A model generated the notes under the pieces. The model was not told the origin of the DNA and did no database searches. It was given only the letters and a program-made list of their open reading frames with translations. This document shows, piece by piece, positions 29,495-38,050 of a DNA stretch of 64,000 bases. Positions within the stretch are counted from its first letter, which is position 1. Every line of letters starts with the position of its first letter. The position numbers were made by a program, and so were the translations under genes. Location of the stretch: positions 1,798,001 to 1,862,000 of the forward strand of contig NZ_JQMG01000001.1 of assembly GCF_000744605.1 (NCBI RefSeq), given 5' to 3'. The stretch is from Methylotenera sp. L2L1 (GTDB taxonomy: Bacteria > Pseudomonadota > Gammaproteobacteria > Burkholderiales > Methylophilaceae).

Positions 29495-29550
29495 AGTGTT
29501 TATATAGTGTTTATGCGGTATTTGTTGATATCTCTTAGTGCTTGAGTGAG

Positions 29551-30099
29551 TTAATTGTGATGAGGGACTTTACGAAGCTTACTCATGTCGTAACCCAAGT
29601 CGCTGACAAATCCTGTTAGTTTTTTGTAGTCATCTTCACTGATCTTAGGTGACCTAGCCATAATCCACACATAATCCCTGGCATTACGTGCAATCACGGT
29701 TTGGGTGTAGTTCTCGTCAAGGTAAGCGATTAGGTATTCGGCTTTAATAGGCCATATAAATTGCATACCCCATTGGGCATTCCCTGAGTCTTTGGTAACA
29801 AAACCTCTAGGCTCATAGGTTTTCTTTTGTCCATTTAAGCTACCTTTGTTAAACGTAAACGTAGTGGCAATCGTGCCATCGTCATCAAGTTTGTAGCTTT
29901 CAATCGCGTTGTAAGACTCAGTCTCAATCGCTGTTGGAATCGCAGCAATGACATACCAATCTCCCATGAATTTAGGTAAATCCACTTGCGTTGCGGTAGT
30001 AATAGGGGTGAGCTGCTTACCCGCACAGGCAGATAATATGCTGGTGAGTAACGACATAATGACTAGCCTTTTGCTAATGTTGATCATGGTGTAAGTCAT
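29551..30099 (-). CDS. Outer-membrane lipocalin lipoprotein, Blc-like
   Basis: 182 residues. A signal sequence ends in the lipobox LSAC, predicting acylation at that Cys. Lipocalin motifs follow: KFMGDWYVIAAIPT (GxW) and YVWIMARSPKISEDDYKKL. Bacterial lipocalins bind fatty acids or lysophospholipids in the periplasm or at the outer membrane, consistent with the lipid-modification context. Its ATG overlaps the TGA of the upstream gene (ATGA). An internal Met five codons in is an alternative start. Confidence 0.9.
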   Translation of the reverse strand: MTYTMINISKRLVIMSLLTSILSACAGKQLTPITTATQVDLPKFMGDWYVIAAIPTAIETESYNAIESYKLDDDGTIATTFTFNKGSLNGQKKTYEPRGFVTKDSGNAQWGMQFIWPIKAEYLIAYLDENYTQTVIARNARDYVWIMARSPKISEDDYKKLTGFVSDLGYDMSKLRKVPHHN

Positions 30100-30746
30100 T
30101 TTAATTTATAGTAAATGTTATAACCTTCAGGGGTAATTGATTTCAACCCAACCCATTCCTGATGATCTGCTGTGTACCATAACTCAATGTTTAATTTTGG
30201 CTTTCCATGCAAACTGGCATTGAGCTTATAGTGAAGAGTTTCTGTTGCTTTACCTTTTACATCTAATACCTCTGCCCCAATTTTTTTGATTGAAACATCT
30301 AAAAACTCGGCATTTTGTGGATTAAGCAGATTGGATTGCGCTAAGATTTTTTGGTTCCAATAAGCAAACGTCATCGTACAAATAGGTAGGTTTTGTGTAT
30401 TCTTTCCATTACCCACTTCAAAATGATTGGATCGGCGCAACCCTCTAACGATAGTCTTGGTTTTATTTTCTAAGGTATCTGCTTCTAAACTTTTTAAACA
30501 ATTGTTATCCCAAGTTTCTATGGCTTGATGGTCGTATTGGTACGCATTAATAAATAGTACTTTTACATTAAATTTTGCACGGCTAGTGAGCGTTTTATCT
30601 TCACTTAATGTGAATATGTGTTCACCGATTTTTGATTTATCCAGATAGACGTCAAATGCCCACTCTTTGGCGTAAATGCTGTTTGAGGCTAATGCGATTA
30701 GCGCTGTCAATATAGCCTTACTGCATAGTAAATATGATGGCTTCAT
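30096..30746 (-). CDS. Periplasmic DUF6134-like protein
   Basis: 216 residues with a signal peptide (LTALIALASNSIYA, cleavage likely before KEWAFDVYLD). The sequence IGEHIFTLSEDKT and the final SITPEGYNIYYKLK resemble proteins assigned to DUF6134 from memory, so the family name is tentative. The function is unknown. Its place between the DUF1295 and lipocalin genes suggests a role in sensing or handling the modified lipid in the periplasm. Confidence 0.7.
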   Translation of the reverse strand: MKPSYLLCSKAILTALIALASNSIYAKEWAFDVYLDKSKIGEHIFTLSEDKTLTSRAKFNVKVLFINAYQYDHQAIETWDNNCLKSLEADTLENKTKTIVRGLRRSNHFEVGNGKNTQNLPICTMTFAYWNQKILAQSNLLNPQNAEFLDVSIKKIGAEVLDVKGKATETLHYKLNASLHGKPKLNIELWYTADHQEWVGLKSITPEGYNIYYKLK

Positions 30747-30782
30747 TGATTTTTAGTTCGCAAAATGGATTGATACAAAATA

Positions 30783-31559
30783 TTAACTTTTACGTTTACC
30801 AGGGATAAATGCATTGGTGGTTTTGATGTATTGGAGATATTCAGGACGGCGCTCTGCAATATCTTTTTCTAATAGCGCCACGCCACTTACTTTGAGCAAC
30901 AATAGTGTCATCAATATCACTGAGGGAAGTGACCACCAAGCACCACTGGCTAGCGCAATAAGGAATAATCCCCACCATACACAACATTCGCCAAAGTAAT
31001 TTGGATGTCGAGAATAGCGCCAAACTCCAGTATCAAGCACTTTATATTTGTTAGGGGCGTGATGTTTAAATCTGCTCAGTTGCCAATCTGCAATTGACTC
31101 CAAAATAATGCCAAAGACGGCAATTAGCATACCCAGGATGTCGATAATATTTAAAGGTGTGGTAGAAGTGACTCCGCCTAAAATTGGTAATGAAATAATC
31201 CAAGCCAATACGGCTTGTAGGCCAAACACGATATAGATGCTGCTCCATTTGAAATGCGGCGCATTGTTTTTACGTATTGCAGCGTAGCGATGGTCTTCAT
31301 GCGGCCCCCAGTTTCGCCACGTTAAATAAATGCATAAACGTAACGCCCAAATGGCTACTAAAGATGAAATAAGTATGCCTCGGTCACTTATCGTGCTGAA
31401 CGACTCAATGTAAGCGAAACCCGCGACGAGAAAAAACAAACTCCACATGCTATCGACATGTGTCACGTTATTCCTGTAAACACTTAATATCCAGCCAATT
31501 AAGCCAAACCCAAGCATTGCCCACAACCCGTTTAAATATAGATCCAATATCATCGGCAT
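30783..31559 (-). CDS. DUF1295 membrane protein, steroid 5-alpha-reductase-like fold
   Basis: 258 residues with about six transmembrane helices. The C-terminal GVWRYSRHPNYFGECCVWWG is the hallmark of DUF1295 and of the isoprenylcysteine methyltransferase/steroid reductase superfamily, where it binds a cofactor. It may reduce or modify an unsaturated lipid in the membrane. The gene is 4 bp from the DUF2878 gene and part of the operon. Confidence 0.88.
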   Translation of the reverse strand: MPMILDLYLNGLWAMLGFGLIGWILSVYRNNVTHVDSMWSLFFLVAGFAYIESFSTISDRGILISSLVAIWALRLCIYLTWRNWGPHEDHRYAAIRKNNAPHFKWSSIYIVFGLQAVLAWIISLPILGGVTSTTPLNIIDILGMLIAVFGIILESIADWQLSRFKHHAPNKYKVLDTGVWRYSRHPNYFGECCVWWGLFLIALASGAWWSLPSVILMTLLLLKVSGVALLEKDIAERRPEYLQYIKTTNAFIPGKRKS

Positions 31560-31563
31560 CTCA

Positions 31564-32073
31564 TCACCTCTTAATAGTATTCACACGACGAGCAATATAA
31601 AGTAGGGTGGGAGTGATAGTAGCCCAGCCAATAGCCAATACAACAAAAGATAATTGACCAGTGATTGTTACTGCACCTAATTTTTCAGCGGCAAGATAAG
31701 CTAATGGACCACCAATCATGCCAAAAATGATGCTTACGTAATATCGTTTTTGCATCCATGCAAGACTCATATTCAAGGTAGTCCCAAACGCTAGCCAAAG
31801 GGCTAAAATCCATACAGGTACGATAGATTGATGCCAACCATGATGTAGGTAATTGACTAGGTTAAATGAAAGTAAGGCTTGATCTAAAAATGCACCAATC
31901 ACTACTGTGTACATTAGTAGCTTCAGTTCATTTTTCACGTTTTTAGACTTGCATAAATGCCAAGTTAATATAACCGCTGTGATCAAAACACCTAACCATG
32001 GCATCGCATTAGCAGTCCCCAATACACAGGCAAACCATGCAATTTGAAATAGAATGAAATTAAGCACTAGCAT
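31564..32073 (-). CDS. DUF2878 membrane protein
   Basis: 169 residues with about five hydrophobic helices; the beginning is LNFILFQIAWFACVLGTANA. It resembles DUF2878 proteins, a small membrane family of unknown function that recurs in CFA/DUF1365 gene clusters. It lies between the first methyltransferase gene and DUF1295 with 17-bp and 4-bp gaps. The exact role is unknown. Confidence 0.78.
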   Translation of the reverse strand: MLVLNFILFQIAWFACVLGTANAMPWLGVLITAVILTWHLCKSKNVKNELKLLMYTVVIGAFLDQALLSFNLVNYLHHGWHQSIVPVWILALWLAFGTTLNMSLAWMQKRYYVSIIFGMIGGPLAYLAAEKLGAVTITGQLSFVVLAIGWATITPTLLYIARRVNTIKR

Positions 32074-32090
32074 GAATCATTTTTCATCTA

Positions 32091-33164
32091 TTAAGAAGGA
32101 CGTTCGAATTGGTAGTGAGTTACCCACCATTCCTGACCATTTTTATAGCCAAACAACTCGGCACAGGCCATAAAAAATATGCGCCAACGGTTACGCCATT
32201 GCTCTACATGCTCAACCCCATAAGTGTTTTCTAAAATAGGGGTGATTGCATCATGTTGCTTGTCCATGTTTTCAAGCCAAGCATTGGCAGTTTTTTCATA
32301 GTGTGTGCCATCCCAGCGCCAGCGTTTCACTAATTGTAGGTCTGATTGAAAGTTCAAAGGTAAGTCATCGCTGGGCATCATGCCACCAGAAAAGAAGAAC
32401 TGACTCATCCAATCATCATCACCCTGTACTTCAAATAAGTAAGGAGTGCTTTTATGTACAAAAATATGCATAAAAAATTTACCGCCCGGGATTAGCCAGT
32501 CATGTATTTTTTTGTATAGCACTTTGTGGTTGCGCATGTGCTCAAACATCTCAACTGACACCACTCGATCAAAACCACTTTTGGGGTGGAACTGCTCATT
32601 GCCGTAATCAGATGGGTCAAAATGGTTCATGTCACAGGTAATGACGCGTATGTTATTCAAGCCTCTTTCTTTTGCGCGTGCTGTAATGTATTCACGTTGA
32701 GAGTTAGCGTTGGACACTGCTGTAATTTTAGAGTTAGGATAACGAGCGGCCATCCAAAGTGTAAGAGAGCCCCAACCACAACCTAACTCTAATATGGTTT
32801 GCCCATCTTTTAAGTCAGCATGTGCGCAACTTAAATCTAAAGCATTTGCTTCAGCTTCATCTAGAGATTTAGTATCCGGTAGCCAGAAGCAGCTGCTATA
32901 TTTTTTGTGAATACCTAAGCACAGAGAAAAAAACTCGGATGGAAGCTCGTAATGTTGTGCATTAGCAAGCTCTGGCACAAGCGCTACGGAAGCTGTATTC
33001 ATTGCCTCGATAAACTTAGTCTGTATTTCAGCACTTTTTTCACAGTCGTTTGCATCGATTTCAGCTAAACGTTGTTTAGAAAGGTTACGGATGCCATATC
33101 TTATTAAGCAATCTGGAATTTTCCCATTCTCTGCAAGATTAATGGCTAAGCTTGTAAGCTGCAT
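32091..33164 (-). CDS. CFA-synthase-family SAM methyltransferase
   Basis: 357 residues. SAM motif ILELGCGWGSLTLWMAARY. Unlike the other CFA-like protein of this operon, it keeps a His in the region equivalent to the Cfa bicarbonate site (GKFFMHIFVH), with Glu in VEMFEHMRNHKVLY and Tyr in GTHYEKTANAW. It belongs to the shorter branch that also includes plant coclaurine N-methyltransferase-like proteins, so the acceptor could be a lipid or a small amine. It is the first gene of the operon, preceded by a likely promoter with an operator palindrome (33254-33282). Confidence 0.82.
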   Translation of the reverse strand: MQLTSLAINLAENGKIPDCLIRYGIRNLSKQRLAEIDANDCEKSAEIQTKFIEAMNTASVALVPELANAQHYELPSEFFSLCLGIHKKYSSCFWLPDTKSLDEAEANALDLSCAHADLKDGQTILELGCGWGSLTLWMAARYPNSKITAVSNANSQREYITARAKERGLNNIRVITCDMNHFDPSDYGNEQFHPKSGFDRVVSVEMFEHMRNHKVLYKKIHDWLIPGGKFFMHIFVHKSTPYLFEVQGDDDWMSQFFFSGGMMPSDDLPLNFQSDLQLVKRWRWDGTHYEKTANAWLENMDKQHDAITPILENTYGVEHVEQWRNRWRIFFMACAELFGYKNGQEWWVTHYQFERPS

Positions 33165-33253
33165 AGTGATCTTTCTTTATTTTATTATTGCTAGATACAG
33201 CGTATTGTTAAGCACCAGCTCAACCTTGAATGCAACAATCACGTGGCTGTATT

Positions 33254-33282
33254 TTTATAAATGCTCGACCAATTTGGTCAAG
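33254..33282 (-). promoter_or_regulatory. Promoter and operator-like palindrome of the lipid operon
   Basis: On the minus strand a -35 box TTGACC (33276-33281) and a -10 box TATAAA (33254-33259) are separated by 16 bp, 90 bp upstream of the 357-residue methyltransferase start. The -35 lies inside a 19-bp near-perfect palindrome CTCGACCAATTTGGTCAAG (33264-33282, plus strand; one mismatch), so a bound regulator would cover the promoter. Confidence 0.55.
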
Positions 33283-33334
33283 TATGGCTGGTTAAAGTTC
33301 AATGAAATTGAACAGATTGAAATAATTCAGTATT

Positions 33335-33345
33335 TTTGGTCAAGT
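33335..33345. repeat. Second copy of TTTGGTCAAGT upstream of the lipid operon
   Basis: The 11-mer TTTGGTCAAGT at 33273-33283 is repeated at 33335-33345, exactly 62 bp apart, which is close to six helical turns. The second copy also sits in a small inverted repeat TGGTC-N6-GACCA. It could be an upstream operator for the same regulator. Confidence 0.45.
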
Positions 33346-33367
33346 CAGACCAGAATTTTTTAATAGC

Positions 33368-34525
33368 TTAATGTTTATCAGTGTATCCAATGACGCCTAA
33401 AAATAAGCGTACTAGACCATACGCTACCCAAGATAGTAAGCGCTTTGCAGTGTTACCTTTAGACCATTCATTCGCATTAATTTGATGCGCGCCGTCATTG
33501 ATAGCAATGGCAATATCTTGGTGTAGCGTGGCTGAAAAATGTTTGTCTTTCACAAAAATATTTGCTTCTCGTGCTAAAAATAAGCTAAATGGGTCGATAT
33601 TGGATGAACCTACTGTGGCCCATTCTTGGTCAATCACAGCAACCTTACTATGCATAAAGCTTTTTCGATATTCATAGATATCAATTCCATTTTTTAGAAA
33701 AACCTGATAAAAAGCATGGGTTGCAAACATTAAAAAGTATTCTTTGCGGCCTTGTAGCAGCAGTTTGACTTTGACCCCACGTTTGGCCGCACTGATTAAA
33801 GCCTTACGAAATCGCCGGCCAGGGATAAAGTAGGCATTGGCAATCATGATTTCATGCTTGGCACTATGAATGGCTTTCAAATACGCGGCTTCAATATCAC
33901 GTCTGTGCAGTATGTTGTCACGCGTTACAAAAGCAGCTTTGATGCTTTCTTTTGCATAGTGAGTTGGTGTGCGAGGTGTAGGGCTAAAGGTGGGTTTACT
34001 GTGAAAGTGTAGCCATGCCAGATGTTGCCATAGTTTCTTTACACTATTTGCAATCACAGGCAACAGCGCCCCTTGTATACGTACCGCATAATCAATTCTT
34101 GGCGCGGTTTGGTGTGGGACATTATGGTCATCAATAATGTTAATACCGCCAACAAATGCAACGAGATCGTCCACCACCACCACTTTTTGATGTAACCTGC
34201 GTAGTCGGTTTTTTTTAAACGTCCATGGCGATATCTTTTGGCGATAAATCATGACATTAATGCCAGCGGCTCTTAGGGACTCAATGTAAGCTTGAGGTAA
34301 TGTCTTTGAGCCGAACCCATCAATCAGCACGTACACTGAAACACCGCGATTCACAGCCCTCATCATGGCATCGCCAATACGTCTGCCTACCTGGTCAGCT
34401 TCGTAAATATAGGTTTGTAAATAAATGTGGTGTTGCGCATGGTCAAAGGCATGCTCAAGGGCAGGGAAGTACTCAACGCCGTTTCGTAACAGCTGAATAT
34501 GATTTCCGCTGATGAAATGCATCAC
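33368..34525 (-). CDS. clsB: Cardiolipin synthase B-type phospholipase D-like protein
   Basis: 385 residues with two HKD motifs: RLHQKVVVVDDLVAFVGGIN and MHSKVAVIDQEWATVGSSNID. The length and lack of N-terminal membrane helices match ClsB (YbhO) rather than ClsA. The enzyme condenses phosphatidylglycerol with another phospholipid to make cardiolipin at the inner membrane. It begins 2 bp after the EEP hydrolase gene, the same pairing as ybhP-ybhO in E. coli. It is upstream of the fatty-acid modification operon but separated by about 200 bp with its own promoter. Confidence 0.9.
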   Translation of the reverse strand: MMHFISGNHIQLLRNGVEYFPALEHAFDHAQHHIYLQTYIYEADQVGRRIGDAMMRAVNRGVSVYVLIDGFGSKTLPQAYIESLRAAGINVMIYRQKISPWTFKKNRLRRLHQKVVVVDDLVAFVGGINIIDDHNVPHQTAPRIDYAVRIQGALLPVIANSVKKLWQHLAWLHFHSKPTFSPTPRTPTHYAKESIKAAFVTRDNILHRRDIEAAYLKAIHSAKHEIMIANAYFIPGRRFRKALISAAKRGVKVKLLLQGRKEYFLMFATHAFYQVFLKNGIDIYEYRKSFMHSKVAVIDQEWATVGSSNIDPFSLFLAREANIFVKDKHFSATLHQDIAIAINDGAHQINANEWSKGNTAKRLLSWVAYGLVRLFLGVIGYTDKH

Positions 34526-34527
34526 GC

Positions 34528-35283
34528 TTAATGCCCCTTGATTAATGTTGCAGATAACATTGCATGATCGGAGAGTTTAACAAAATGTGCACCGGAGTGA
34601 ACCTCTACATGCTGAATTTTAAACCCGCGAGTATAAATACGATCTAGCCTTAGAATCGGCAGCCAAGAGGGAAAGCTACGTGCAGGCTTGCCTGTGTGAT
34701 GATCAAACACCTCCTGCAGCCCAACCTGATGGGCAAAGTTTCTGCCAGAGCGCATGCCCCAGTCATTAAAATCACCTGCAACAATTAATGGGGAGTGTGG
34801 TGGAATCTGCTGTTGAATATATTCTCTAATCATCAACAGCTGTTGTTTGCGCCAGCGTGCAAATAGTCCTAAATGTACACATATGGTATGTAACGGCTCA
34901 TTCCAGTTAGGTACGTGGATTTCGGTATGTAGCATGCCACGCTCTTCTGTGCTGTGTGCTGAAATATCGATATTGGTTGTTTTAATAATCGGGAATTTTG
35001 ATAATAAAGCATTACCATGATGGCCTGCAGGGTATACTGAATTTTTGCCGTAGGCGTATTCTTTCCATACGGTATCCGCTAAAAACTCCATCTGCCCAGT
35101 TGTTGGCCACGCATCAAAACGCTTACTGTGGTCGTTATGCACATCACGCACTTCCTGTAGAAACACAACATCTGCATGTAGTTTGCGTAACAGATCGCGT
35201 TGGTGATGCAACGAGAAACTAGTATTAAAGTGTGTTAATCCTTTGTGGATATTGAAAGTGGCAATGCGGAGTGTATTGTGCAC
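34528..35283 (-). CDS. Endonuclease/exonuclease/phosphatase (EEP) family protein, YbhP-like
   Basis: 251 residues. EEP-fold motifs are FNIHKGLT at the start, VVFLQEVRD (metal-binding Glu), APLIVAGDFNDWG in the form PLIVAGDFNDWGMRSG, and the C-terminal SDHAMLSA (catalytic His). The substrate could be a phospholipid, a phosphodiester or nucleic acid. Conserved linkage with clsB favours a membrane-lipid role. No signal peptide is seen. Confidence 0.87.
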   Translation of the reverse strand: MHNTLRIATFNIHKGLTHFNTSFSLHHQRDLLRKLHADVVFLQEVRDVHNDHSKRFDAWPTTGQMEFLADTVWKEYAYGKNSVYPAGHHGNALLSKFPIIKTTNIDISAHSTEERGMLHTEIHVPNWNEPLHTICVHLGLFARWRKQQLLMIREYIQQQIPPHSPLIVAGDFNDWGMRSGRNFAHQVGLQEVFDHHTGKPARSFPSWLPILRLDRIYTRGFKIQHVEVHSGAHFVKLSDHAMLSATLIKGH

Positions 35284-35305
35284 GTTAATTTCACTTCATT
35301 ATTGG

Positions 35306-35333
35306 ATGCAATTTAGATATCCCTAAATTGCAT
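35306..35333. terminator. Perfect 11-bp inverted repeat after the peroxiredoxin gene
   Basis: ATGCAATTTAG (35306-35316) and CTAAATTGCAT (35323-35333) pair perfectly around a 6-base loop. The element lies between the peroxiredoxin stop and the EEP gene start, both on the minus strand. It may separate the two transcripts. It lacks a T-tract, so termination is an inference. Confidence 0.5.
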
Positions 35334-35357
35334 GCTAGCACAGAGTGATGCCGCTTG

Positions 35358-35927
35358 CTATTTGATCGCTAATGGGTTGTCGTGTAACCACGTAATGACA
35401 TCATCCGCATTGCGATCTGGTGGAAATACAGGGTAAAACACTTTTGTAATCTGCCCATTGTCGACAATCATCGTTAAACGTTTGTACAGCGTCATGCCAA
35501 GAACAGAAAACGTTGGTAGCTTGAGTTGATCTCTTATTTGCAACGTATGGTCGCTTAATAATTGGAATGGAAGATGTAGTCGTTCGCGCGCTTCAAGTTG
35601 ATATTCAGTTGACTGACTACTCAGGCCGAACACATTAACATTAAGTGCTTGTAGTTCTGCATAATGGTCACGAAATGCACAAGACTGTGGTGTGCAACCA
35701 CGCGCTCCGGGTATTTGATCCCAGCCATCTGGCAAAGGAATCTCTGGTCGTCCTGTCATGGGGTAGATGTAGATCACATGTCTGGCTTTTAGCTCAGCCA
35801 AATCAATGCATATATTGTCTGTGCCTGTCAGTGTCAACGCAGGTAAGCTCATGCCTTCAAGATGCTGTGCTGCATTGTCATCAATGGGGGCTACAAGATC
35901 TGCTGGCAGTGCTGATAGGTTTGCCAT
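35358..35927 (-). CDS. Peroxiredoxin, AhpC/TSA (BCP/redoxin-like)
   Basis: 189 residues with a thioredoxin fold. The active site GCTPQSCAFRDH contains the peroxidatic Cys (C78) and a second Cys five residues later (C83), as in atypical 2-Cys Prx of the BCP type. VFGLSSQSTEYQLEA and LPFQLLSDHTLQIR are further family features. It reduces peroxides in the cytoplasm with electrons from thioredoxin or glutaredoxin. It follows a gene of unknown function by 7 bp and is likely cotranscribed with trhO. Confidence 0.88.
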   Translation of the reverse strand: MANLSALPADLVAPIDDNAAQHLEGMSLPALTLTGTDNICIDLAELKARHVIYIYPMTGRPEIPLPDGWDQIPGARGCTPQSCAFRDHYAELQALNVNVFGLSSQSTEYQLEARERLHLPFQLLSDHTLQIRDQLKLPTFSVLGMTLYKRLTMIVDNGQITKVFYPVFPPDRNADDVITWLHDNPLAIK

Positions 35928-35934
35928 GATGGGT

Positions 35935-36609
35935 CTAGTCTATAAAAGTAACTTCTATTCCCTGCTCTGACCCTAAATTTTTATCAGGATTATCTATCCA
36001 GTATTGATAAAACTCACGGATTACTAGCAAAAATAACTGCTTGTTTTCATCAATTTTAAATAAAGGTAACGTTACATCAACTGCAACCCGATAAACCCTT
36101 GCATCATCAGTGGGGGCGCCTTTTAATTGTAAAAGCAGTATTTTTGCAAGGTTAAGGCGGTTATCTAGCAGTTGTTGATTTGCGCCTTTATTTTTTAATG
36201 CCTCGGCGTAAGTAGTCAACAGCCTAGTATCTGTTATGTCATATTTCGCAGTTTTTAAATGGTCAGTCAGCACTTTAAGTGAGGTTGGTGTTGGCTGCCA
36301 TTTTAATGGTTGTATATCAAAACCACCTTGTCGGCTAAATGCTGCGATAGCTTTGATGTCTTGCATCCAAAATGGATAAAACTCTCTAGCCGTATTCAGG
36401 CTGTCGTGCCAGATATCAGCAGGAATGGTTTTGATTACTTTTTCAATCGCCTTGCTGTAGGTTGAGCGCTCAAGCGGCTGATTTTTCAGTAAAGGAATAA
36501 ATTGATCTAAAAATAATGAGCGCTTATAAAGCATGCCGCTCTTTGCACCTTTCTTTTCAAGTAGCTTGAAATAGGCGCTGATTGCTTCTTTTTCACGAGC
36601 GGTACACAT
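35935..36609 (-). CDS. Hypothetical helical protein downstream of trhO
   Basis: 224 residues, not recognised. The sequence is rich in Lys, Leu and Tyr with predicted amphipathic helices throughout and no signal peptide or membrane segment. Phrases such as DSLNTAREFYPFWMQDIKAI and VIREFYQYWIDNPD are notable for repeated FYPFW/FYQYW aromatic patches at two places, possibly marking an internal repeat. The start ATG directly follows the trhO stop (TAGATG), so translation is probably coupled. The function is unknown. Confidence 0.75.
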   Translation of the reverse strand: MCTAREKEAISAYFKLLEKKGAKSGMLYKRSLFLDQFIPLLKNQPLERSTYSKAIEKVIKTIPADIWHDSLNTAREFYPFWMQDIKAIAAFSRQGGFDIQPLKWQPTPTSLKVLTDHLKTAKYDITDTRLLTTYAEALKNKGANQQLLDNRLNLAKILLLQLKGAPTDDARVYRVAVDVTLPLFKIDENKQLFLLVIREFYQYWIDNPDKNLGSEQGIEVTFID

Positions 36610-37539
36610 CTATTTTTGTTTTTCACCAATATGTGTTTCACCACGTTGTTTTGCTAGGGCAACTTGTTTTTGTCTTTCTAGCAATCTTGTGCGTTTTTCC
36701 TCTGATACCTTATCGTAACAATGCGGACAGGAAACACCAGCAACGTATTGTTCACTTTTCATTTCTGCTGGCGATAGCGGATGTCTGCAGGCATAGCACT
36801 GGTCAAACTCTCCAACCTCTAAGTTGTGTTTAACAGCGACGCGCTGGTCAAATACAAAGCATTCACCTTCCCACATACTTTGTTCTTCAGGCACGGTTTC
36901 TAAGTATTTTAGAATACCGCCTTGTAAGTGAAAGACTTCATCAAACCCTTGGTCCAGCATATAGGAAGACGCTTTCTCACAGCGAATCCCACCGGTACAG
37001 AACATCGCTACTTTTTTGTGCTTAGTTTTGTCAAAATTCTTCGCCACATACTCTGGAAACTCACGGAAAGTCGTTGTTTTTGGATCAATTGCACCTTTGA
37101 AGGTGCCAATATCCACTTCATAGTCATTCCGTGTATCAATTAACACAACGTCAGGGTCTGAGATTAAAGCATTCCAATCCTCAGGTTTCACATAGGTTCC
37201 CACTTTTTTAGTAGGGCTGACGCCAGGCACACCTAGTGTAACGATTTCTTTTTTAAGTTTTACCTTCATGCGATAAAACGGATGTTCATCAGCAAAAGAT
37301 TCTTTGTGTTCCAAATCTGCAAATTTTCCGGCAAATAGTGGATTGGTGCGCAAATAGCTCAGTATCTGATGAATATCATCCGGTAGGCCCGCAATTGTGC
37401 CATTGATACCTTCTTCCGCAAGCAGTAGCGTGCCTTTGATGTGGTGAATTTTACAAGCAGCAAGAATAGGCGCTTGCAAGGTTTCGTATTCAGGCAAGCT
37501 AACAAATTTGTATAAAGCGGCGGTCAAGTACTTAGGCAT
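36610..37539 (-). CDS. trhO: tRNA uridine(34) hydroxylase TrhO (rhodanese family)
   Basis: 309 residues. Three parts are visible: an acylphosphatase-like N-terminal domain ([20 protein letters not shown]), a rhodanese domain with active-site [14 protein letters not shown], and a Cys-rich tail ([19 protein letters not shown]) that may bind zinc. The family (YceA/TrhO) performs O2-dependent hydroxylation of U34, the first step of 5-(carboxy)methoxyuridine formation in tRNA. It is the first gene of a three-gene minus-strand unit. Confidence 0.93.
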   Translation of the reverse strand: MPKYLTAALYKFVSLPEYETLQAPILAACKIHHIKGTLLLAEEGINGTIAGLPDDIHQILSYLRTNPLFAGKFADLEHKESFADEHPFYRMKVKLKKEIVTLGVPGVSPTKKVGTYVKPEDWNALISDPDVVLIDTRNDYEVDIGTFKGAIDPKTTTFREFPEYVAKNFDKTKHKKVAMFCTGGIRCEKASSYMLDQGFDEVFHLQGGILKYLETVPEEQSMWEGECFVFDQRVAVKHNLEVGEFDQCYACRHPLSPAEMKSEQYVAGVSCPHCYDKVSEEKRTRLLERQKQVALAKQRGETHIGEKQK

Positions 37540-38050
37540 GGCAGTTGCAGTGATATGTAATACGGTATTTTAACAGATGATTTTATAAAAAAATGCTTAT
37601 CTACATCAATGTGCTAGCGCGATAGAAATTAAGATAATGAGATATGTGCTTGCATCAATATCTCATTAATTCCCATACACACTTATTGTAAACAATTGTT
37701 AACTTAGAGCCTGAGTTAACTTTAATGCAAGCGTGTCGGATATTATTTCTGAAAATAATCATCATGCTGATAAATGACGTGTGGGTAACCTTAACGTCAT
37801 CACCAACAACGCTCAAATACAAGTCATCACGCTCACCATTAGCCCGCATTATGCATAGAAACAGATGCCGAAGTAATCAAATCAGCATGTTATACAAGCC
37901 TCTATGCATCGTAGATTATGTTTGAGTGTAATGAAGCTCAAGTCTTACTAAGTAAATAAGACCAGCCACTATTCATTGCATAGCTTTATCTCATCAGTAT
38001 TTTTATTCACTTAAACTTTTTATTACCACCCTCATAGGAATTAACTAAAG
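37540..38050. other. Divergent intergenic region with an operator-like palindrome
   Basis: 511 bp between divergent trhO and a lipoprotein gene. An 11-bp perfect inverted repeat (TAATGAGATAT / ATATCTCATTA, 12-base loop) lies at 37635-37668 and another (ATGACGT / ACGTCAT) near 37773-37800. Short open frames here (for example 37725-37925) show no coding character. No RNA gene was recognised. Confidence 0.4.

Noticed and set aside
33091-33363. 90-residue plus-strand ORF over the lipid operon promoter
   Set aside because: It overlaps the start of the methyltransferase gene and its promoter elements, and has no coding signal.
37725-37925. 66-residue plus-strand ORF in the trhO upstream region
   Set aside because: There is no ribosome binding site, the composition is unlike the neighbouring genes and no motif is visible.
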